NCBI RefSeq assembly: GCF_002726155.1
Contig: NZ_PBSH01000047.1
Location: 1 to 64,000 of the forward strand
Reading direction: 5' to 3'
Length of the DNA stretch: 64,000 bases
DNA from: Alcanivorax sp.
GTDB taxonomy: Bacteria; Pseudomonadota; Gammaproteobacteria; Pseudomonadales; Alcanivoracaceae
Notes under the pieces: model-generated
What the model was told of the DNA's origin: nothing
Databases searched by the model: none
The model's input: only the letters and a program-made list of their open reading frames with translations
In this document: positions 19,793 through 28,709 of the stretch, in pieces
Numbering within the stretch: position 1 is the first letter of the stretch
Layout: the number at the start of each line of letters is the position of its first letter
Made by a program: the position numbers and the translations under genes

Positions 19793-20646
19793 CGGTGCCT
19801 AACGCAGCGGCACAGGTGGCCGCAATACAGATGACCAGTGGCAAAGCGCTGCAGGCCAACCTGGCGCAGGCTGCCGAACTGTTGCAGGCGGCCCGGGACA
19901 AGGGCGCCTGCCTGGCGGTATTACCGGAAAATTTTGCGGGCTACGGCGGCGATTACCGCGCGTTGGCGGCAGAATATACCCTGCTGGAGCAGTGGCTCTG
20001 TGAGCAGGCTTCCCGGCTGGGCATGGCCATTATTGGTGGCAGCGTGCCGTCGTTGCATCGCCCGGACGGTGAGCCTGTGCCCGCTCCACGGGTGCGTACG
20101 CGCTCACTGGCGGTCACCGCGGATGGCGAGATCGTTGGCCGTTACGACAAGTTGCATTTATTTGACGCTCAGGTGCAGGACGCCCAGGGCCAATACAGGG
20201 AATCGGATCTTTTTGAGCCTGGCGAAACCATCGTCACTGTGCCCCTGGCGGATGTGCAGGTGGGCATGGCTATCTGCTATGACCTGCGCTTTCCGGCCCT
20301 TGCCCAGCGCCTGGTGAGTGCCGGTGCCCAGTTGTTGGTCTATCCCTCGGCGTTTACCGCCGTGACCGGTGCCGCCCATTGGGAGCTGCTGCTGCGTGCT
20401 ACCGCGGTGCAGACCGGTTGTTATGTGCTGGGTGCCAACCAATGCGGGCAACACGGCCCGCGTCGTGCCAGTTACGGCCATTCCATGCTGGTGTCCCCCT
20501 GGGGGGACGTGGTGGCAAGTCTGGAGAATGCGCCCGGCGCGCTTGTGGCGCCGCTGGACCTTGCTACCATGGACGAGCTTCGCCAGCGAATGCCTGTACA
20601 GCAGCATCAACGATTACGTATTGAAGGTCCTTATGACGCAAACTGA
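19789..20646 (+). CDS. Carbon-nitrogen hydrolase (nitrilase superfamily, Nit1/Nit2-like)
   Basis: The 285-residue protein has the nitrilase triad: Glu47 (VLPENFAGY), Lys121 (RYDKLHLFD) and Cys163 ([11 protein letters not shown]). DKLHLFD and the CYDLRFPAL context place it in the Nit1/Nit2 branch, whose known members are omega-amidases or remove deaminated glutathione. That metabolite-repair role is the likely one, but the substrate is inferred. It sits between yhdP and tldD as in pseudomonads. The start overlaps yhdP by 4 bases and the end overlaps tldD by 14. Confidence 0.9.
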   Translation: MTVPNAAAQVAAIQMTSGKALQANLAQAAELLQAARDKGACLAVLPENFAGYGGDYRALAAEYTLLEQWLCEQASRLGMAIIGGSVPSLHRPDGEPVPAPRVRTRSLAVTADGEIVGRYDKLHLFDAQVQDAQGQYRESDLFEPGETIVTVPLADVQVGMAICYDLRFPALAQRLVSAGAQLLVYPSAFTAVTGAAHWELLLRATAVQTGCYVLGANQCGQHGPRRASYGHSMLVSPWGDVVASLENAPGALVAPLDLATMDELRQRMPVQQHQRLRIEGPYDAN

Positions 20647-22078
20647 TGACGCTCTTTCTATTGCCGAATCCGTGCTGTTGGCTCCGGCCAATCTGCACAC
20701 CCTGCAACTGGCGTCACTGCTGAATGGCAAACTGACCGGGCAGGCGGATTACGCCGATATCTATTTTCAGCACAGCCGCCATGAGGCCTGGGTGCTGGAG
20801 GATGGCATTGTTCGTGATGCCAGTTTCAATACCGAGCGCGGCGCCGGTGTGCGTATCGTGCAGGGCGACAAGACAGGCTTTGCTTACAGCGACGACATCA
20901 CCCTGGCGGCATTGCAGCAGGCCAGCGGCGCCGCGCGGGCGATTACCCGGCAAGGCCAGGATCGGCAGATCCAACTGGCCAGCCGCGCCGCCACCGCCCG
21001 TTACACCGCCATTGATCCCCTGCTGGGCTGGCCCGCCCAGGAAAAAGTCGCACTGTTGCAGCGTATTGATGCCATGGCCCGCTCCCTGGACCCGGCCATT
21101 GTGGAAGTCACCGCCAGCCTCAGTGCCGAACAGGATGTGGTGATGGTGGTGGCCAGTGACGGCACCCTGGCGGCGGATGTGCGCCCGTTGATTCGCTGCA
21201 ATGTGAGTGTAATTGCCGAGCGTGCCGGTCGCCGGGAGCGTGGCAGTGCAGGCGGTGGTGGCCGCGTGGCCTATGACTGGCTGCTGCAGGAAGAGCGCAT
21301 CGAAACCTGGACCCGCGAAGCGGTTCGCGGTGCCTTGCTGAATCTGGAGGCCGAAGCGGCGCCGGCAGGGAGCATGCCGGTGGTACTGGGTCCCGGCTGG
21401 CCCGGCGTGCTGTTGCATGAAGCGGTCGGCCACGGGCTGGAAGGCGACTTTAATCGCAAGGGCACCTCCATGTTCGCCAAAAAAATGGGTGAGATGGTGG
21501 CGTCGCCACTGTGCTCGGTGGTGGACGACGGCACGCTGATGGATCGCCGGGGGTCCCTGAGTGTGGACGATGAAGGTACGCCTTCTGCCTGCAATACCCT
21601 GATCGAGAACGGCAAGCTGGTGGGTTACATGCAGGACAAGACCAATGCCCGTCTGATGGGGGTTGCCCCCACCGGCAATGGTCGCCGTGAATCCTATGCG
21701 CACTTGCCCATGCCACGCATGACCAATACCTACATGCTGCCGGGAGAAAGTGATCCGCAGGATATAATTGCCAGCCTGGATCGTGGCATCTATGCGGTGA
21801 ACTTTGCCGGCGGCCAAGTCGACATCACGTCTGGCCGTTTTGTCTTTTCTACCAGCGAAGCGTACCTGGTGGAGAAAGGCAAGATTGTCTGTCCGGTAAA
21901 AGGCGCCACCCTGATTGGCAGCGGTGCGGAAGTCATGCGTGGCATTTCCATGGTGGGTAACGACCTGGCACTGGATTCGGGTATCGGCGTGTGTGGCAAG
22001 GATGGCCAATCCGTGCCGGTGGGCGTGGGTCAGCCAACCCTGCGCGTGGATGCGCTCACCGTGGGAGGCACCGCCTGA
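20633..22078 (+). CDS. tldD: Metalloprotease TldD
   Basis: TldD is the catalytic subunit of the TldD/TldE heterodimeric protease known from microcin B17 maturation and CcdA antitoxin degradation. The 481 residues equal the E. coli length. The zinc motif [11 protein letters not shown] is at 262-272 (His262, Glu263, His267). The start ATG lies 14 bases inside the nitrilase gene; a longer open frame to 20369 is an overlap artefact. The stop TGA shares one base with the ATG of the next gene (TGATG), coupling tldD to a cNMP-binding protein. The partner gene tldE is 2.6 kb downstream. Confidence 0.97.
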   Translation: MTQTDDALSIAESVLLAPANLHTLQLASLLNGKLTGQADYADIYFQHSRHEAWVLEDGIVRDASFNTERGAGVRIVQGDKTGFAYSDDITLAALQQASGAARAITRQGQDRQIQLASRAATARYTAIDPLLGWPAQEKVALLQRIDAMARSLDPAIVEVTASLSAEQDVVMVVASDGTLAADVRPLIRCNVSVIAERAGRRERGSAGGGGRVAYDWLLQEERIETWTREAVRGALLNLEAEAAPAGSMPVVLGPGWPGVLLHEAVGHGLEGDFNRKGTSMFAKKMGEMVASPLCSVVDDGTLMDRRGSLSVDDEGTPSACNTLIENGKLVGYMQDKTNARLMGVAPTGNGRRESYAHLPMPRMTNTYMLPGESDPQDIIASLDRGIYAVNFAGGQVDITSGRFVFSTSEAYLVEKGKIVCPVKGATLIGSGAEVMRGISMVGNDLALDSGIGVCGKDGQSVPVGVGQPTLRVDALTVGGTA

Positions 22079-22539
22079 TGTCCCAGGTTCTGGATATTCT
22101 CTCTCGCATGCGGCTGTTTGCCGGCCTCAGTGATGAGGAGCTGGCGGTGCTGGAAAAACTGGTATTTGTGAACCGGGTGCCGGTGGGCGACGTGGTCTGC
22201 CGGGAAGGTGACCGCAGTGATTTCGTCTGCTTTGTAGTTCGCGGCTGCCTGGATATCGTCAAGGATAATGACGGTGGTGGTGAGGTAGTGATTGCCCACC
22301 TGCGCCCGGGTGATTCCATGGGCGAGATGGCGCTGGTGGACCATGAACCCCGCTCGGCCACCGTGCGTGCGGCGGAAGATGCCACCCTGATTGTGCTGAC
22401 CCGTAAGGGTATCGAGCAGTTGCGAAAACGTAGCCCCCATGCGGTGAGTCTGGTGATGGAGAATATTGCCCGCCTGTTATGCACTCACCTGCGCCGTACC
22501 TCGTCCCAGCTGGCTCAGTTCAAGCTGCCAGTGGGCTAA
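22078..22539 (+). CDS. Stand-alone cyclic nucleotide-binding-domain protein
   Basis: The 153 residues are a single CRP-type barrel with no DNA-binding domain: GDVVCREGDRSDFVCFVVRG (37-56), GDSMGEMALVDHEPRSATVR (78-97), then helices. Unlike the barrel protein at 7684-8466, the ligand residues are intact (Glu83 in GEMAL and Arg92 in PRSAT), so cAMP or cGMP binding is credible. A lone barrel suggests a regulatory subunit acting on a partner protein. Its ATG overlaps the tldD stop by one base, and the MORN/caspase-like lipoprotein starts 16 bases after its stop, so those two are the obvious candidate partners. Confidence 0.85.
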   Translation: MSQVLDILSRMRLFAGLSDEELAVLEKLVFVNRVPVGDVVCREGDRSDFVCFVVRGCLDIVKDNDGGGEVVIAHLRPGDSMGEMALVDHEPRSATVRAAEDATLIVLTRKGIEQLRKRSPHAVSLVMENIARLLCTHLRRTSSQLAQFKLPVG

Positions 22540-22555
22540 TGAAAGCCTGTCGCTT

Positions 22556-24064
22556 ATGAGAAACCTGTGTCTTTTGGTATTGCTGGGGCTGCTGTCTGGC
22601 TGTGAGCCGGTGCAATTGCCGGCGGATGTGCGCATGCCCGATGGTGCTGTGTATGACGGCGACACAGAAGATAACCTGTTTCATGGTCAGGGTAGCCTGA
22701 CATGGCCGGACGGTCGGTATTACGAGGGAGAATTCCAGCAAGGCTTGATGACCGGTGAGGGGCGCCTGGAAGGTCGGGACGGTTGTGTGCAGGAAGGCCA
22801 CTTTGTGAATGGCGTCCTCAATGGTGAAGGGAGTTACACCTGCCCGGATGCGTCCTATCAAGGGCAGTTCACCAATGGGGAGCTGACCAAAGGCTCGGTG
22901 GCGTATCTGGACGATAATTCCTATCAGGGGGAGTTCCGTGATTTTCAACCGCACGGGCAAGGGCTCTGGGTCACCGCATCAGCAGAACAGTTTGAAGGCA
23001 CCTTTGCCGAGGGTTATATGGTGAAGGGGACTTACCGCAACGAGGAAGGTTACCACTATCAGGGCGAGTTCGATTTCTTCACCTTTGAAGGCAAGGGGGA
23101 GCTGACCCGTCCGGACGGCGTGGTGATCCGCGCCACGTTTGAAAACGGCCACGCGGAAGGCCCGGGGACGCGCACGCGGCCCCGTGATGAGGGCGAGCCG
23201 GTGGTGGAAAAGGGCTTTTTTGTACGCGGCGATTACTACCCCAGTGAAAAAGCCTGGCGACAGCGCAAGCAGCAGCAGGCGGCGGCCATGGAAGCGCGGC
23301 TGTATACCGAATCCAGCCGGTTGCAGTCGGTATTGTCCTCGTTGGCGCCCCAGCGACCTGGTGTGCGCGATGTCTATTTACTGGTGGTGGGCGGCGATGG
23401 CACCGAGGCGGTGTTTGCCCGTGAGGTGGACTGGGTGGCTGAACGGTTGGGCTCGGTGTTTGATTTGAAGCGCCGCCATGTACGTCTGATTAATGGCGGC
23501 AGCGATGAGTTGCCGCTGGCCACCCGTACCAGTGTGCAGGAAAGTCTCAAGGCACTGGATGCCTTGCTGGACCCTGACGAAGATTTATTGCTGGTGCATT
23601 TTGTCAGCCACGGTTCTCCCGACGGTGATCTGCTGCTGGATGACAAAAGCCTGAAACTCAACAACCTCACCGTGGCTGATGGCAAGCAATGGTTGAATGG
23701 ATTGTCTGCCCGGCATCAGTGGGTGATCGTGTCGGCCTGTTATTCGGGCAAGTGGGTGGAAGGCCTGGCGACGCCGGAGCGAGTGGTGTTTTCCTCTGCG
23801 GCAGCCGATCGCACTTCGTTCGGTTGTGGTGATGATTCCGAGCGGACCTGGTTCAGCAAGGCGCTGTACGGCGAAGCGATGGCTGCCGGGGTCAATGATC
23901 CGCAGGCCTGGTTCGACGCGGCGAACGAAAAAGTGGCGCTGATGGAAAAGGAACAGGGCATCGAGGGTGAGGCCCATTCGCAACCGCAGAAATCTGTGGG
24001 CGGGCGTTTTTTAAGCTGGTGGCAGGCGGATAAAGCCGCCCTGGTGGTTCCGGGACGGCCTTGA
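22556..24064 (+). CDS. MORN-repeat lipoprotein with C13/caspase-like peptidase domain
   Basis: The 502-residue product has three parts. First, a lipoprotein signal ending LLSGC (Cys16, followed by Glu, so outer-membrane sorting is expected). Second, about eight MORN-type repeats over residues 33-205 (for example YYEGEFQQGLMTGEGRLEG and SYQGEFRDFQPHGQGLW). Third, a C-terminal caspase-fold domain (about 265-480) with a His-Cys dyad at His352 (HFVSHGSPDG) and Cys395 (VIVSACYSGKW), as in the legumain-like C13 family. A basic, Gln-rich linker (about 233-247) joins them. It should be a periplasm-facing cysteine protease tethered to the envelope; substrate unknown. It follows the cNMP-barrel gene by 16 bases, at the end of the tldD operon. 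Confidence 0.88.
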   Translation: MRNLCLLVLLGLLSGCEPVQLPADVRMPDGAVYDGDTEDNLFHGQGSLTWPDGRYYEGEFQQGLMTGEGRLEGRDGCVQEGHFVNGVLNGEGSYTCPDASYQGQFTNGELTKGSVAYLDDNSYQGEFRDFQPHGQGLWVTASAEQFEGTFAEGYMVKGTYRNEEGYHYQGEFDFFTFEGKGELTRPDGVVIRATFENGHAEGPGTRTRPRDEGEPVVEKGFFVRGDYYPSEKAWRQRKQQQAAAMEARLYTESSRLQSVLSSLAPQRPGVRDVYLLVVGGDGTEAVFAREVDWVAERLGSVFDLKRRHVRLINGGSDELPLATRTSVQESLKALDALLDPDEDLLLVHFVSHGSPDGDLLLDDKSLKLNNLTVADGKQWLNGLSARHQWVIVSACYSGKWVEGLATPERVVFSSAAADRTSFGCGDDSERTWFSKALYGEAMAAGVNDPQAWFDAANEKVALMEKEQGIEGEAHSQPQKSVGGRFLSWWQADKAALVVPGRP

Positions 24065-24088
24065 TATGGCTTGGGCAACGCGCCGATG

Positions 24089-24628
24089 TCAGTACAGCGG
24101 CGCCGTCTTGTCCAGCTGGTTCAGGTAATTGATTAGCTTGCGGCGCTCGCGTTTGAATTTTTCCTTTTCCGCGGGGGGCGCGTCGGCGGGATCTTTCACC
24201 CGGGCCTTCAGTGCATTGCGCGTCAGGTTGCGCAGTTGCTGGCGGTCACCGTGGGGAAAGAATTCCAGAATTTGTTGCACGGTGCTTTCCGCATCTTTGG
24301 GTTGCTCGCAGACCACAATCTGCTCCACCCAGTTGCTGAGGCGCTGCTGGCGAAACGGATCATTGAGCCGCTCCAGCGCCTGAATGATCTGTTCGCTGTT
24401 GGTTTCGCGAATGAGCCGGCCGATGTATTGGGCATGGCGGCGGCGTGCCTCGTGGCTGGTGATGCGTGTGGCTTCAACCAGCGCGTATTGCAGATCGTCA
24501 CGCAGGGGCAGGCGCTCGCGCTCCACCTGTTTCATGTCCATCAGTAACAGACCCAGCTCTTGCAAGGCATTGTCTTCGCGCTTTTGCTGGCCCTTGCTGG
24601 TGATCTGGTCGTCGCTATACTCGGTCAT
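24089..24628 (-). CDS. yjgA: Ribosome-associated protein YjgA/DarP (DUF615)
   Basis: YjgA (DarP) associates with 50S assembly intermediates and assists late large-subunit maturation. The 179-residue, charged, fully helical protein shows family segments SKGQQKREDNALQELG, a central THEARRRHAQ-like stretch (TSHEARRRHAQYIGRLIR) and the C-terminal KFKRERRKLINYLNQLD. It is divergent from tldE (35 bases), the same arrangement as yjgA-pmbA in E. coli. It converges on the MORN lipoprotein with only 24 bases between the stops and no obvious terminator. Confidence 0.94.
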   Translation of the reverse strand: MTEYSDDQITSKGQQKREDNALQELGLLLMDMKQVERERLPLRDDLQYALVEATRITSHEARRRHAQYIGRLIRETNSEQIIQALERLNDPFRQQRLSNWVEQIVVCEQPKDAESTVQQILEFFPHGDRQQLRNLTRNALKARVKDPADAPPAEKEKFKRERRKLINYLNQLDKTAPLY

Positions 24629-24663
24629 AACTGTTTAATACCCATCAATGGAACCGCTATTTT

Positions 24664-26019
24664 ATGTCTGATTCCTCCCCAACGACAGCCGAACTCGACA
24701 ATACGCAGTTACAACAGGCCAAAGATACGGCTGCCTGGCTGATAGAAGAGGCCAAGCGGCAGGGCGCTGATGCGGCGGAAGTGGGAGTAAGCCTGTCTCA
24801 GGGCTATTCGGTCAATGTGCGGCAGGGCGAAGTGGAAACAGTGGAATTCCACCGCGACCGGGGTATGTCGGTGACCGTGTACAAGGGGCAGCGCAAAGGT
24901 CACGCCAGTAGTTCCGATGATAACCGTGATAGTTTGCGCGCCACCCTGGCCGCTGCCACGGCTATTGCCGGTTACACCGAGGAAGACCGTTATGCGGGGT
25001 TGGCGCCAGCGGCCGACTTGGCCAGGGAGGTGACAGACCTGGATCTGTATCACCCCTGGGCCATGGATACCCAATCTGCCATTGAGCAGGCGCTGCGTTG
25101 TGAAACCGTGGCCCGTGACGATGCGCGCATCGTTAATTCCGAGGGTGCCTCCGTCAACAGTGGGGCCAGCCTGCGGGTGTATGCCACCTCGGAAGGTTTT
25201 TTGCACGGCTACCGTGGTACCCACCACAGCCGTGTGTGCAGTGTGGTGGCGGAAGATGAGGCCGGCATGCAGCGCGATTACTGGTATGACGGTGGGCGTG
25301 TGGGGGATCGCCTGGCGTCTGCCGAAGCGGTGGGTGAGCAGGCCCGTGAGCGTGCCCTGGCCCGGTTGGGTGCCGAGGTGCCGGAAACCGGTGAACTGCC
25401 GGTGATCTTCGCCCCGGAAGTGGCGTCGGGTCTGTTGGGACATCTGGTTTCTGCGATCAGCGGCGGAGCACTGTATCGCCGTAGCTCTTTTCTGCAGGAC
25501 TGCCTGGGCAAGGCGGTGTTACCGGCCGGGTTTCAGCTCACGGAAAATCCGCACCTGGCGGCGGGCAACGCGTCGGCGCCTTTCGATGGTGACGGCTTGC
25601 CCACCCGGGCGCAGGCGTTTGTGGAAGACGGTGTGCTCAAACAGTATGCGTTGGGTCTGTATGCCAGCCGGCGTTTGGACATGGCGCCCACCGGCAATGG
25701 TGGCGGCGTGCGCAATGTGCGCATTACCGATACCGGTGATTCGCTGGCGGAGCTGATGGCCAAGGTGCCTAAGGGGATTCTGATCACTGAGGTCATGGGG
25801 CAGGGCATCAATTTGGTCACCGGAGATTACTCCCGGGGAGCAAGCGGTTTCTGGTTTGAGAACGGTGTCATACAAGGTGCCTTGCAAGAGTTTACTATTG
25901 CCGGCCACCTGGGGGAGATGCTGCTGGGGATTCAAGGTAGTGGCACGGATGTGGATTACCGCGGGAATATTGCCTGTGGATCCTTGCTGTTGTCGCCCAT
26001 CAAGATTGCCGGCCGGTAA
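24664..26019 (+). CDS. pmbA: Metalloprotease subunit TldE/PmbA
   Basis: TldE is the non-zinc partner of TldD; the heterodimer unfolds and degrades small peptides. The 451 residues match E. coli PmbA in length. The family pattern is visible: TAAWLIEEAKRQGADAAEVG near the N-terminus, SYSVNVRQGEVE-like beta strands, ETGELPVIFAPEVASGLLGHL in the middle and GNIACGSLLLSPIKIAGR at the end. The HExxxH zinc motif of TldD is absent, as expected. It is divergent from yjgA and 54 bases upstream of a membrane-protein gene. Confidence 0.95.
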   Translation: MSDSSPTTAELDNTQLQQAKDTAAWLIEEAKRQGADAAEVGVSLSQGYSVNVRQGEVETVEFHRDRGMSVTVYKGQRKGHASSSDDNRDSLRATLAAATAIAGYTEEDRYAGLAPAADLAREVTDLDLYHPWAMDTQSAIEQALRCETVARDDARIVNSEGASVNSGASLRVYATSEGFLHGYRGTHHSRVCSVVAEDEAGMQRDYWYDGGRVGDRLASAEAVGEQARERALARLGAEVPETGELPVIFAPEVASGLLGHLVSAISGGALYRRSSFLQDCLGKAVLPAGFQLTENPHLAAGNASAPFDGDGLPTRAQAFVEDGVLKQYALGLYASRRLDMAPTGNGGGVRNVRITDTGDSLAELMAKVPKGILITEVMGQGINLVTGDYSRGASGFWFENGVIQGALQEFTIAGHLGEMLLGIQGSGTDVDYRGNIACGSLLLSPIKIAGR

Positions 26020-26073
26020 TGGCCTCCGGTGTAATTCGATTTTTTTGACTTGGGAAAGGGAAGGAACCAACGA

Positions 26074-26820
26074 ATGAGTGATATGAATCCGTATCAACAG
26101 CCGCAATCGGATGTGGCCAATGCGGCGCCGGCCAGCGCCAATGAGTTCACCATCATTGCGCCACGCAAAATTAGCGTGGGTGATGCCATGGGCTGGATTG
26201 GCAAAGGCCATGGCATGCTCAGCGGGCATTGGGGTGTGGTACTGGGCGCGCTGGTAGTGACTGTGTTGATCACTTCTGCCTTGCAGATCATTCCGCTTCT
26301 GGGTGCGATTGCCCAGATACTGCTGACTCCGCTGCTGTACGCGGGCATTGTGAAAATCTTTCATCGTATCGATACGGAAAACCGTTCTGATTTCTCGGAT
26401 CTGTTCGCCGGGTTTTCTGACCGTACCAGTCCACTGATCATGACCGCGGTGGCGCAGTTGGTGGTGCTGCTGGTGGCGGGCGTCGTATTGGGTGGCCTGT
26501 TTTTCCTGCTCGGCCGTGACGGCGGTACTGCGGCCATTGTGGTGCTTGGCCTGTTGGCCACGGTAGCCATGTTTGTCTTCATGTTCTTGTTTTACTTCGC
26601 CGTGCCGCTGATCTTTTTGGGGCAAAAAGGGGTGGTCGACGCCATGAAGCTGAGCCTGGATGCCTGCCTGAAAAACATCATCCCTTTCATCGTTTATACC
26701 CTGGTGATCTCCCTGATCCTGGTGGTGGCGGCGATTCCGCTCCTGTTGGGGTGGTTGTTCGTGATGCCGATTCTGGCCGGTGCGTACTACGTATCGTTCA
26801 AGCAGCTGTTTGTGGAATAA
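26074..26820 (+). CDS. Polytopic membrane protein, BPSS1780-like
   Basis: The 248-residue protein has a short soluble N-terminus (to about 45) and then five or six hydrophobic spans, including GVVLGALVVTVLITSALQII and IVYTLVISLILVVAAIPLLL, interrupted by a charged loop (FHRIDTENRSDFSDLF). The pattern resembles the BPSS1780 family of uncharacterised integral membrane proteins. The ATG at 26074 is preceded by AAGGA at a good distance; an in-frame start at 26050 lies inside that ribosome-binding region. Function unknown. A strong terminator follows. Confidence 0.8.
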   Translation: MSDMNPYQQPQSDVANAAPASANEFTIIAPRKISVGDAMGWIGKGHGMLSGHWGVVLGALVVTVLITSALQIIPLLGAIAQILLTPLLYAGIVKIFHRIDTENRSDFSDLFAGFSDRTSPLIMTAVAQLVVLLVAGVVLGGLFFLLGRDGGTAAIVVLGLLATVAMFVFMFLFYFAVPLIFLGQKGVVDAMKLSLDACLKNIIPFIVYTLVISLILVVAAIPLLLGWLFVMPILAGAYYVSFKQLFVE

Positions 26821-26844
26821 GTTCTGCGACAGAGCGTGATGCAC

Positions 26845-26875
26845 AAAAAAGGCGCCGCGTTCGGCGCCTTTTTTG
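26845..26875. terminator. Bidirectional rho-independent terminator
   Basis: AAGGCGCCG (26849-26857) pairs with CGGCGCCTT (26862-26870) around a CGTT loop, flanked by a run of A on the left and T on the right. It sits between two converging genes, the membrane protein ending at 26820 and mgtE ending at 26908, and can serve both. Confidence 0.9.
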
Positions 26876-26907
26876 TTGTTGTGGGGCCAATGAAGGCCGG
26901 TGTCTTG

Positions 26908-28272
26908 TTACGTTAGCAGGTGAGCATAGAGCACCGTGGCCAGGCCGAGGAAGGCAAAGAAGCCGACAATATCGGTAATGGTGGTCAACACCACGGACCC
27001 GGCCAGGGCTGGATCAATGCCGAGGCGCTTCATGGTGATGGGTAGCAGGGCGCCGGCGCTGGCGGCCATCACCAGATTGATCACCATGGCGGCGGCTATC
27101 ACCATGCCCAGATTCGGGTCGTTGAACCACAGCCCGGCGGTAATGCCGATCACGGTTGCCCAGAGCAGGCCATTGATGGCGCCCACGGATAGTTCCTTGA
27201 ACAGCAGGTAGCGGGTGTTGTTGGACTGGATCTGGCCCAGTGCCATGGCGCGGATTACCAGGGTCAGTGTCTGGCTGCCGGCGATGCCGCCCATGCTGGC
27301 CACGATGGGCATCAGGATGGCCAGCGCCACGACTTTCTCCAGGGTGGCTTCAAACAGGCCGATGACGGCTGAGGCGGCGAGCGCGGTCAACAGGTTGATG
27401 CCCAGCCACAGGGCCCGGCGGCGGGCGGTTTGCCACACGGAGCCGAAGGTGTCTTCGTCTTCATCCAGACCGGCCATGCTCATCAGTGAGTGATCCGCTT
27501 CTTCGCGGATTACGTCAACCACGTCGTCAATGGTGATCCGGCCCACCAGCATGCCGTCTTCATCCACCACTGGGGCGGTTACCAAGTCGTGGCGTTCGAA
27601 GATCTTTGCCACTTCATGGGCGGGCAGGGTGGCGGTAATGGATTCCGTGTCGGTGATCATGGCTTCGCGCACGGTGGTGCCCGGGTCGCTGATCAGTACC
27701 TTGGTCAGCGGCAGCAGGCCGATGAACTGGTTTTTCCGGTTCACTACGGCCAGGTTATCCGTGGTGCGAGGAATCTCGCCGCGGCGACGCAGGTAGCGCT
27801 GGACAACCTCGAAGGTGATCTCGGGACGCACGGTGATCACGTCCGTGTTCATCAGGCCACCGGCGGTATCTTCCGGGTAGCTGAGTACATGCTCCAGTCG
27901 TTCGCGGTTCTGTTCGTCCAGGCTGGCCATCACCTGGGAGGTGACATGGTCCGGCAGCTCTTGCAGCAAATCCGCCAGGTCATCCGTGTCCAGTTCTTCA
28001 ACCAGCGATACCAGCTCGTCGGTGGACAGGTTTCGCAGTAGTTCGACCCGGACCTCTTCGCCCAGGTATTGCAGGACTTCGGATTCCTGATCTTTATGCA
28101 GCAGCTGCCAGAGAATTTCCCGTTCCCGTGGCGGGGAGGATTCCAGTAAATGCGCCGCTTCCGCGCCGGGCAAATTGTTGATCAGCTGACGTACCTGGGT
28201 ATAGGTACCGCTGGCCAGGGCGCGGTTAATGGCTTTTAAATGCTGTTGGCTACGGCTGCTATCGGCGGGCAT
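26908..28272 (-). CDS. mgtE: Magnesium transporter MgtE
   Basis: MgtE is a Mg2+ channel gated by cytosolic magnesium. The 454 residues show the three-part layout: an N-terminal superhelical domain (about 15-130, LLRNLSTDELVSLVEELD), two CBS domains (about 135-255, including TAGGLMNTDVITVRP and GMLVGRITIDDVVDVI), and a C-terminal pore of five spans with PIVASMGGIAGSQTLTLVIR. A strong AAGGAGGAGCC precedes the ATG. No other magnesium gene is nearby. The gene ends at a shared terminator. Confidence 0.95.
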   Translation of the reverse strand: MPADSSRSQQHLKAINRALASGTYTQVRQLINNLPGAEAAHLLESSPPREREILWQLLHKDQESEVLQYLGEEVRVELLRNLSTDELVSLVEELDTDDLADLLQELPDHVTSQVMASLDEQNRERLEHVLSYPEDTAGGLMNTDVITVRPEITFEVVQRYLRRRGEIPRTTDNLAVVNRKNQFIGLLPLTKVLISDPGTTVREAMITDTESITATLPAHEVAKIFERHDLVTAPVVDEDGMLVGRITIDDVVDVIREEADHSLMSMAGLDEDEDTFGSVWQTARRRALWLGINLLTALAASAVIGLFEATLEKVVALAILMPIVASMGGIAGSQTLTLVIRAMALGQIQSNNTRYLLFKELSVGAINGLLWATVIGITAGLWFNDPNLGMVIAAAMVINLVMAASAGALLPITMKRLGIDPALAGSVVLTTITDIVGFFAFLGLATVLYAHLLT

Positions 28273-28376
28273 GGCTCCTCCTTGCTGGAAGAGAGTTTAC
28301 ACGAGGCGGTGTGAAGGCCGAAGCGTCGCCGGTGAGATGGCGGTAAAGAGTGGTAAATTTCCCGGTGATTCCAGGG

Positions 28377-28646
28377 TTATTCGCCTTCGTCGAAACAGCG
28401 GGCGAACAGGTCTTCCAGTTCGTCCATGGCGTGTTGTTCGTCTTCCCCTTCCACCTGAAAAGTGACGCTGCTGCCTTTCGCTGCGCCAAGCATGAGCAGC
28501 CCCATGATGCTTTTTGCGTCGATGGTCTGGCTCTTGTGCAGTACCAGAATGCGGCTGTCGTAGCGGGAGGCCACGCTGACCACTTTGGCGGCAGCGCGGG
28601 CATGCAGGCCGAGTTTGTTGATTACGTCGAGTTTTTTTTCAATCAT
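28377..28646 (-). CDS. ptsO: HPr-family phosphocarrier of the nitrogen PTS (NPr-like)
   Basis: The 89-residue HPr-fold protein carries the phospho-acceptor His15 (KLGLHARAAAK) and Ser46 (DAKSIMGLLML). In the nitrogen-type PTS, NPr passes phosphate from EI-Ntr to EIIA-Ntr (PtsN). The location behind rpoN-hpf-ptsN-rapZ is the standard one for ptsO/npr rather than the sugar-PTS ptsH, and no EI gene is adjacent. It starts 63 bases after the rapZ stop, last gene of the rpoN-led series. Confidence 0.93.
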   Translation of the reverse strand: MIEKKLDVINKLGLHARAAAKVVSVASRYDSRILVLHKSQTIDAKSIMGLLMLGAAKGSSVTFQVEGEDEQHAMDELEDLFARCFDEGE

Positions 28647-28709
28647 CGGGCGTCTTGTGGTCAGAAGTCATCTGAAAGGGTAAAGGCCGGGTGTCAGGTC
28701 ATGGCCGGG

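Noticed and set aside
20369..20632. Long N-terminal extension of tldD
   Set aside because: It overlaps the nitrilase gene in another frame; the ATG at 20633 gives exactly 481 residues, as in E. coli TldD.
20714..22009. 431-residue minus-strand frame antisense to tldD
   Set aside because: It mirrors tldD, which has the zinc motif and E. coli length; the antisense product has no recognisable domain.
25519..26844. 441-residue minus-strand frame antisense to pmbA and the membrane protein
   Set aside because: It spans the 3' part of two well-supported plus-strand genes and into the region of their terminator; composition is of shadow type.
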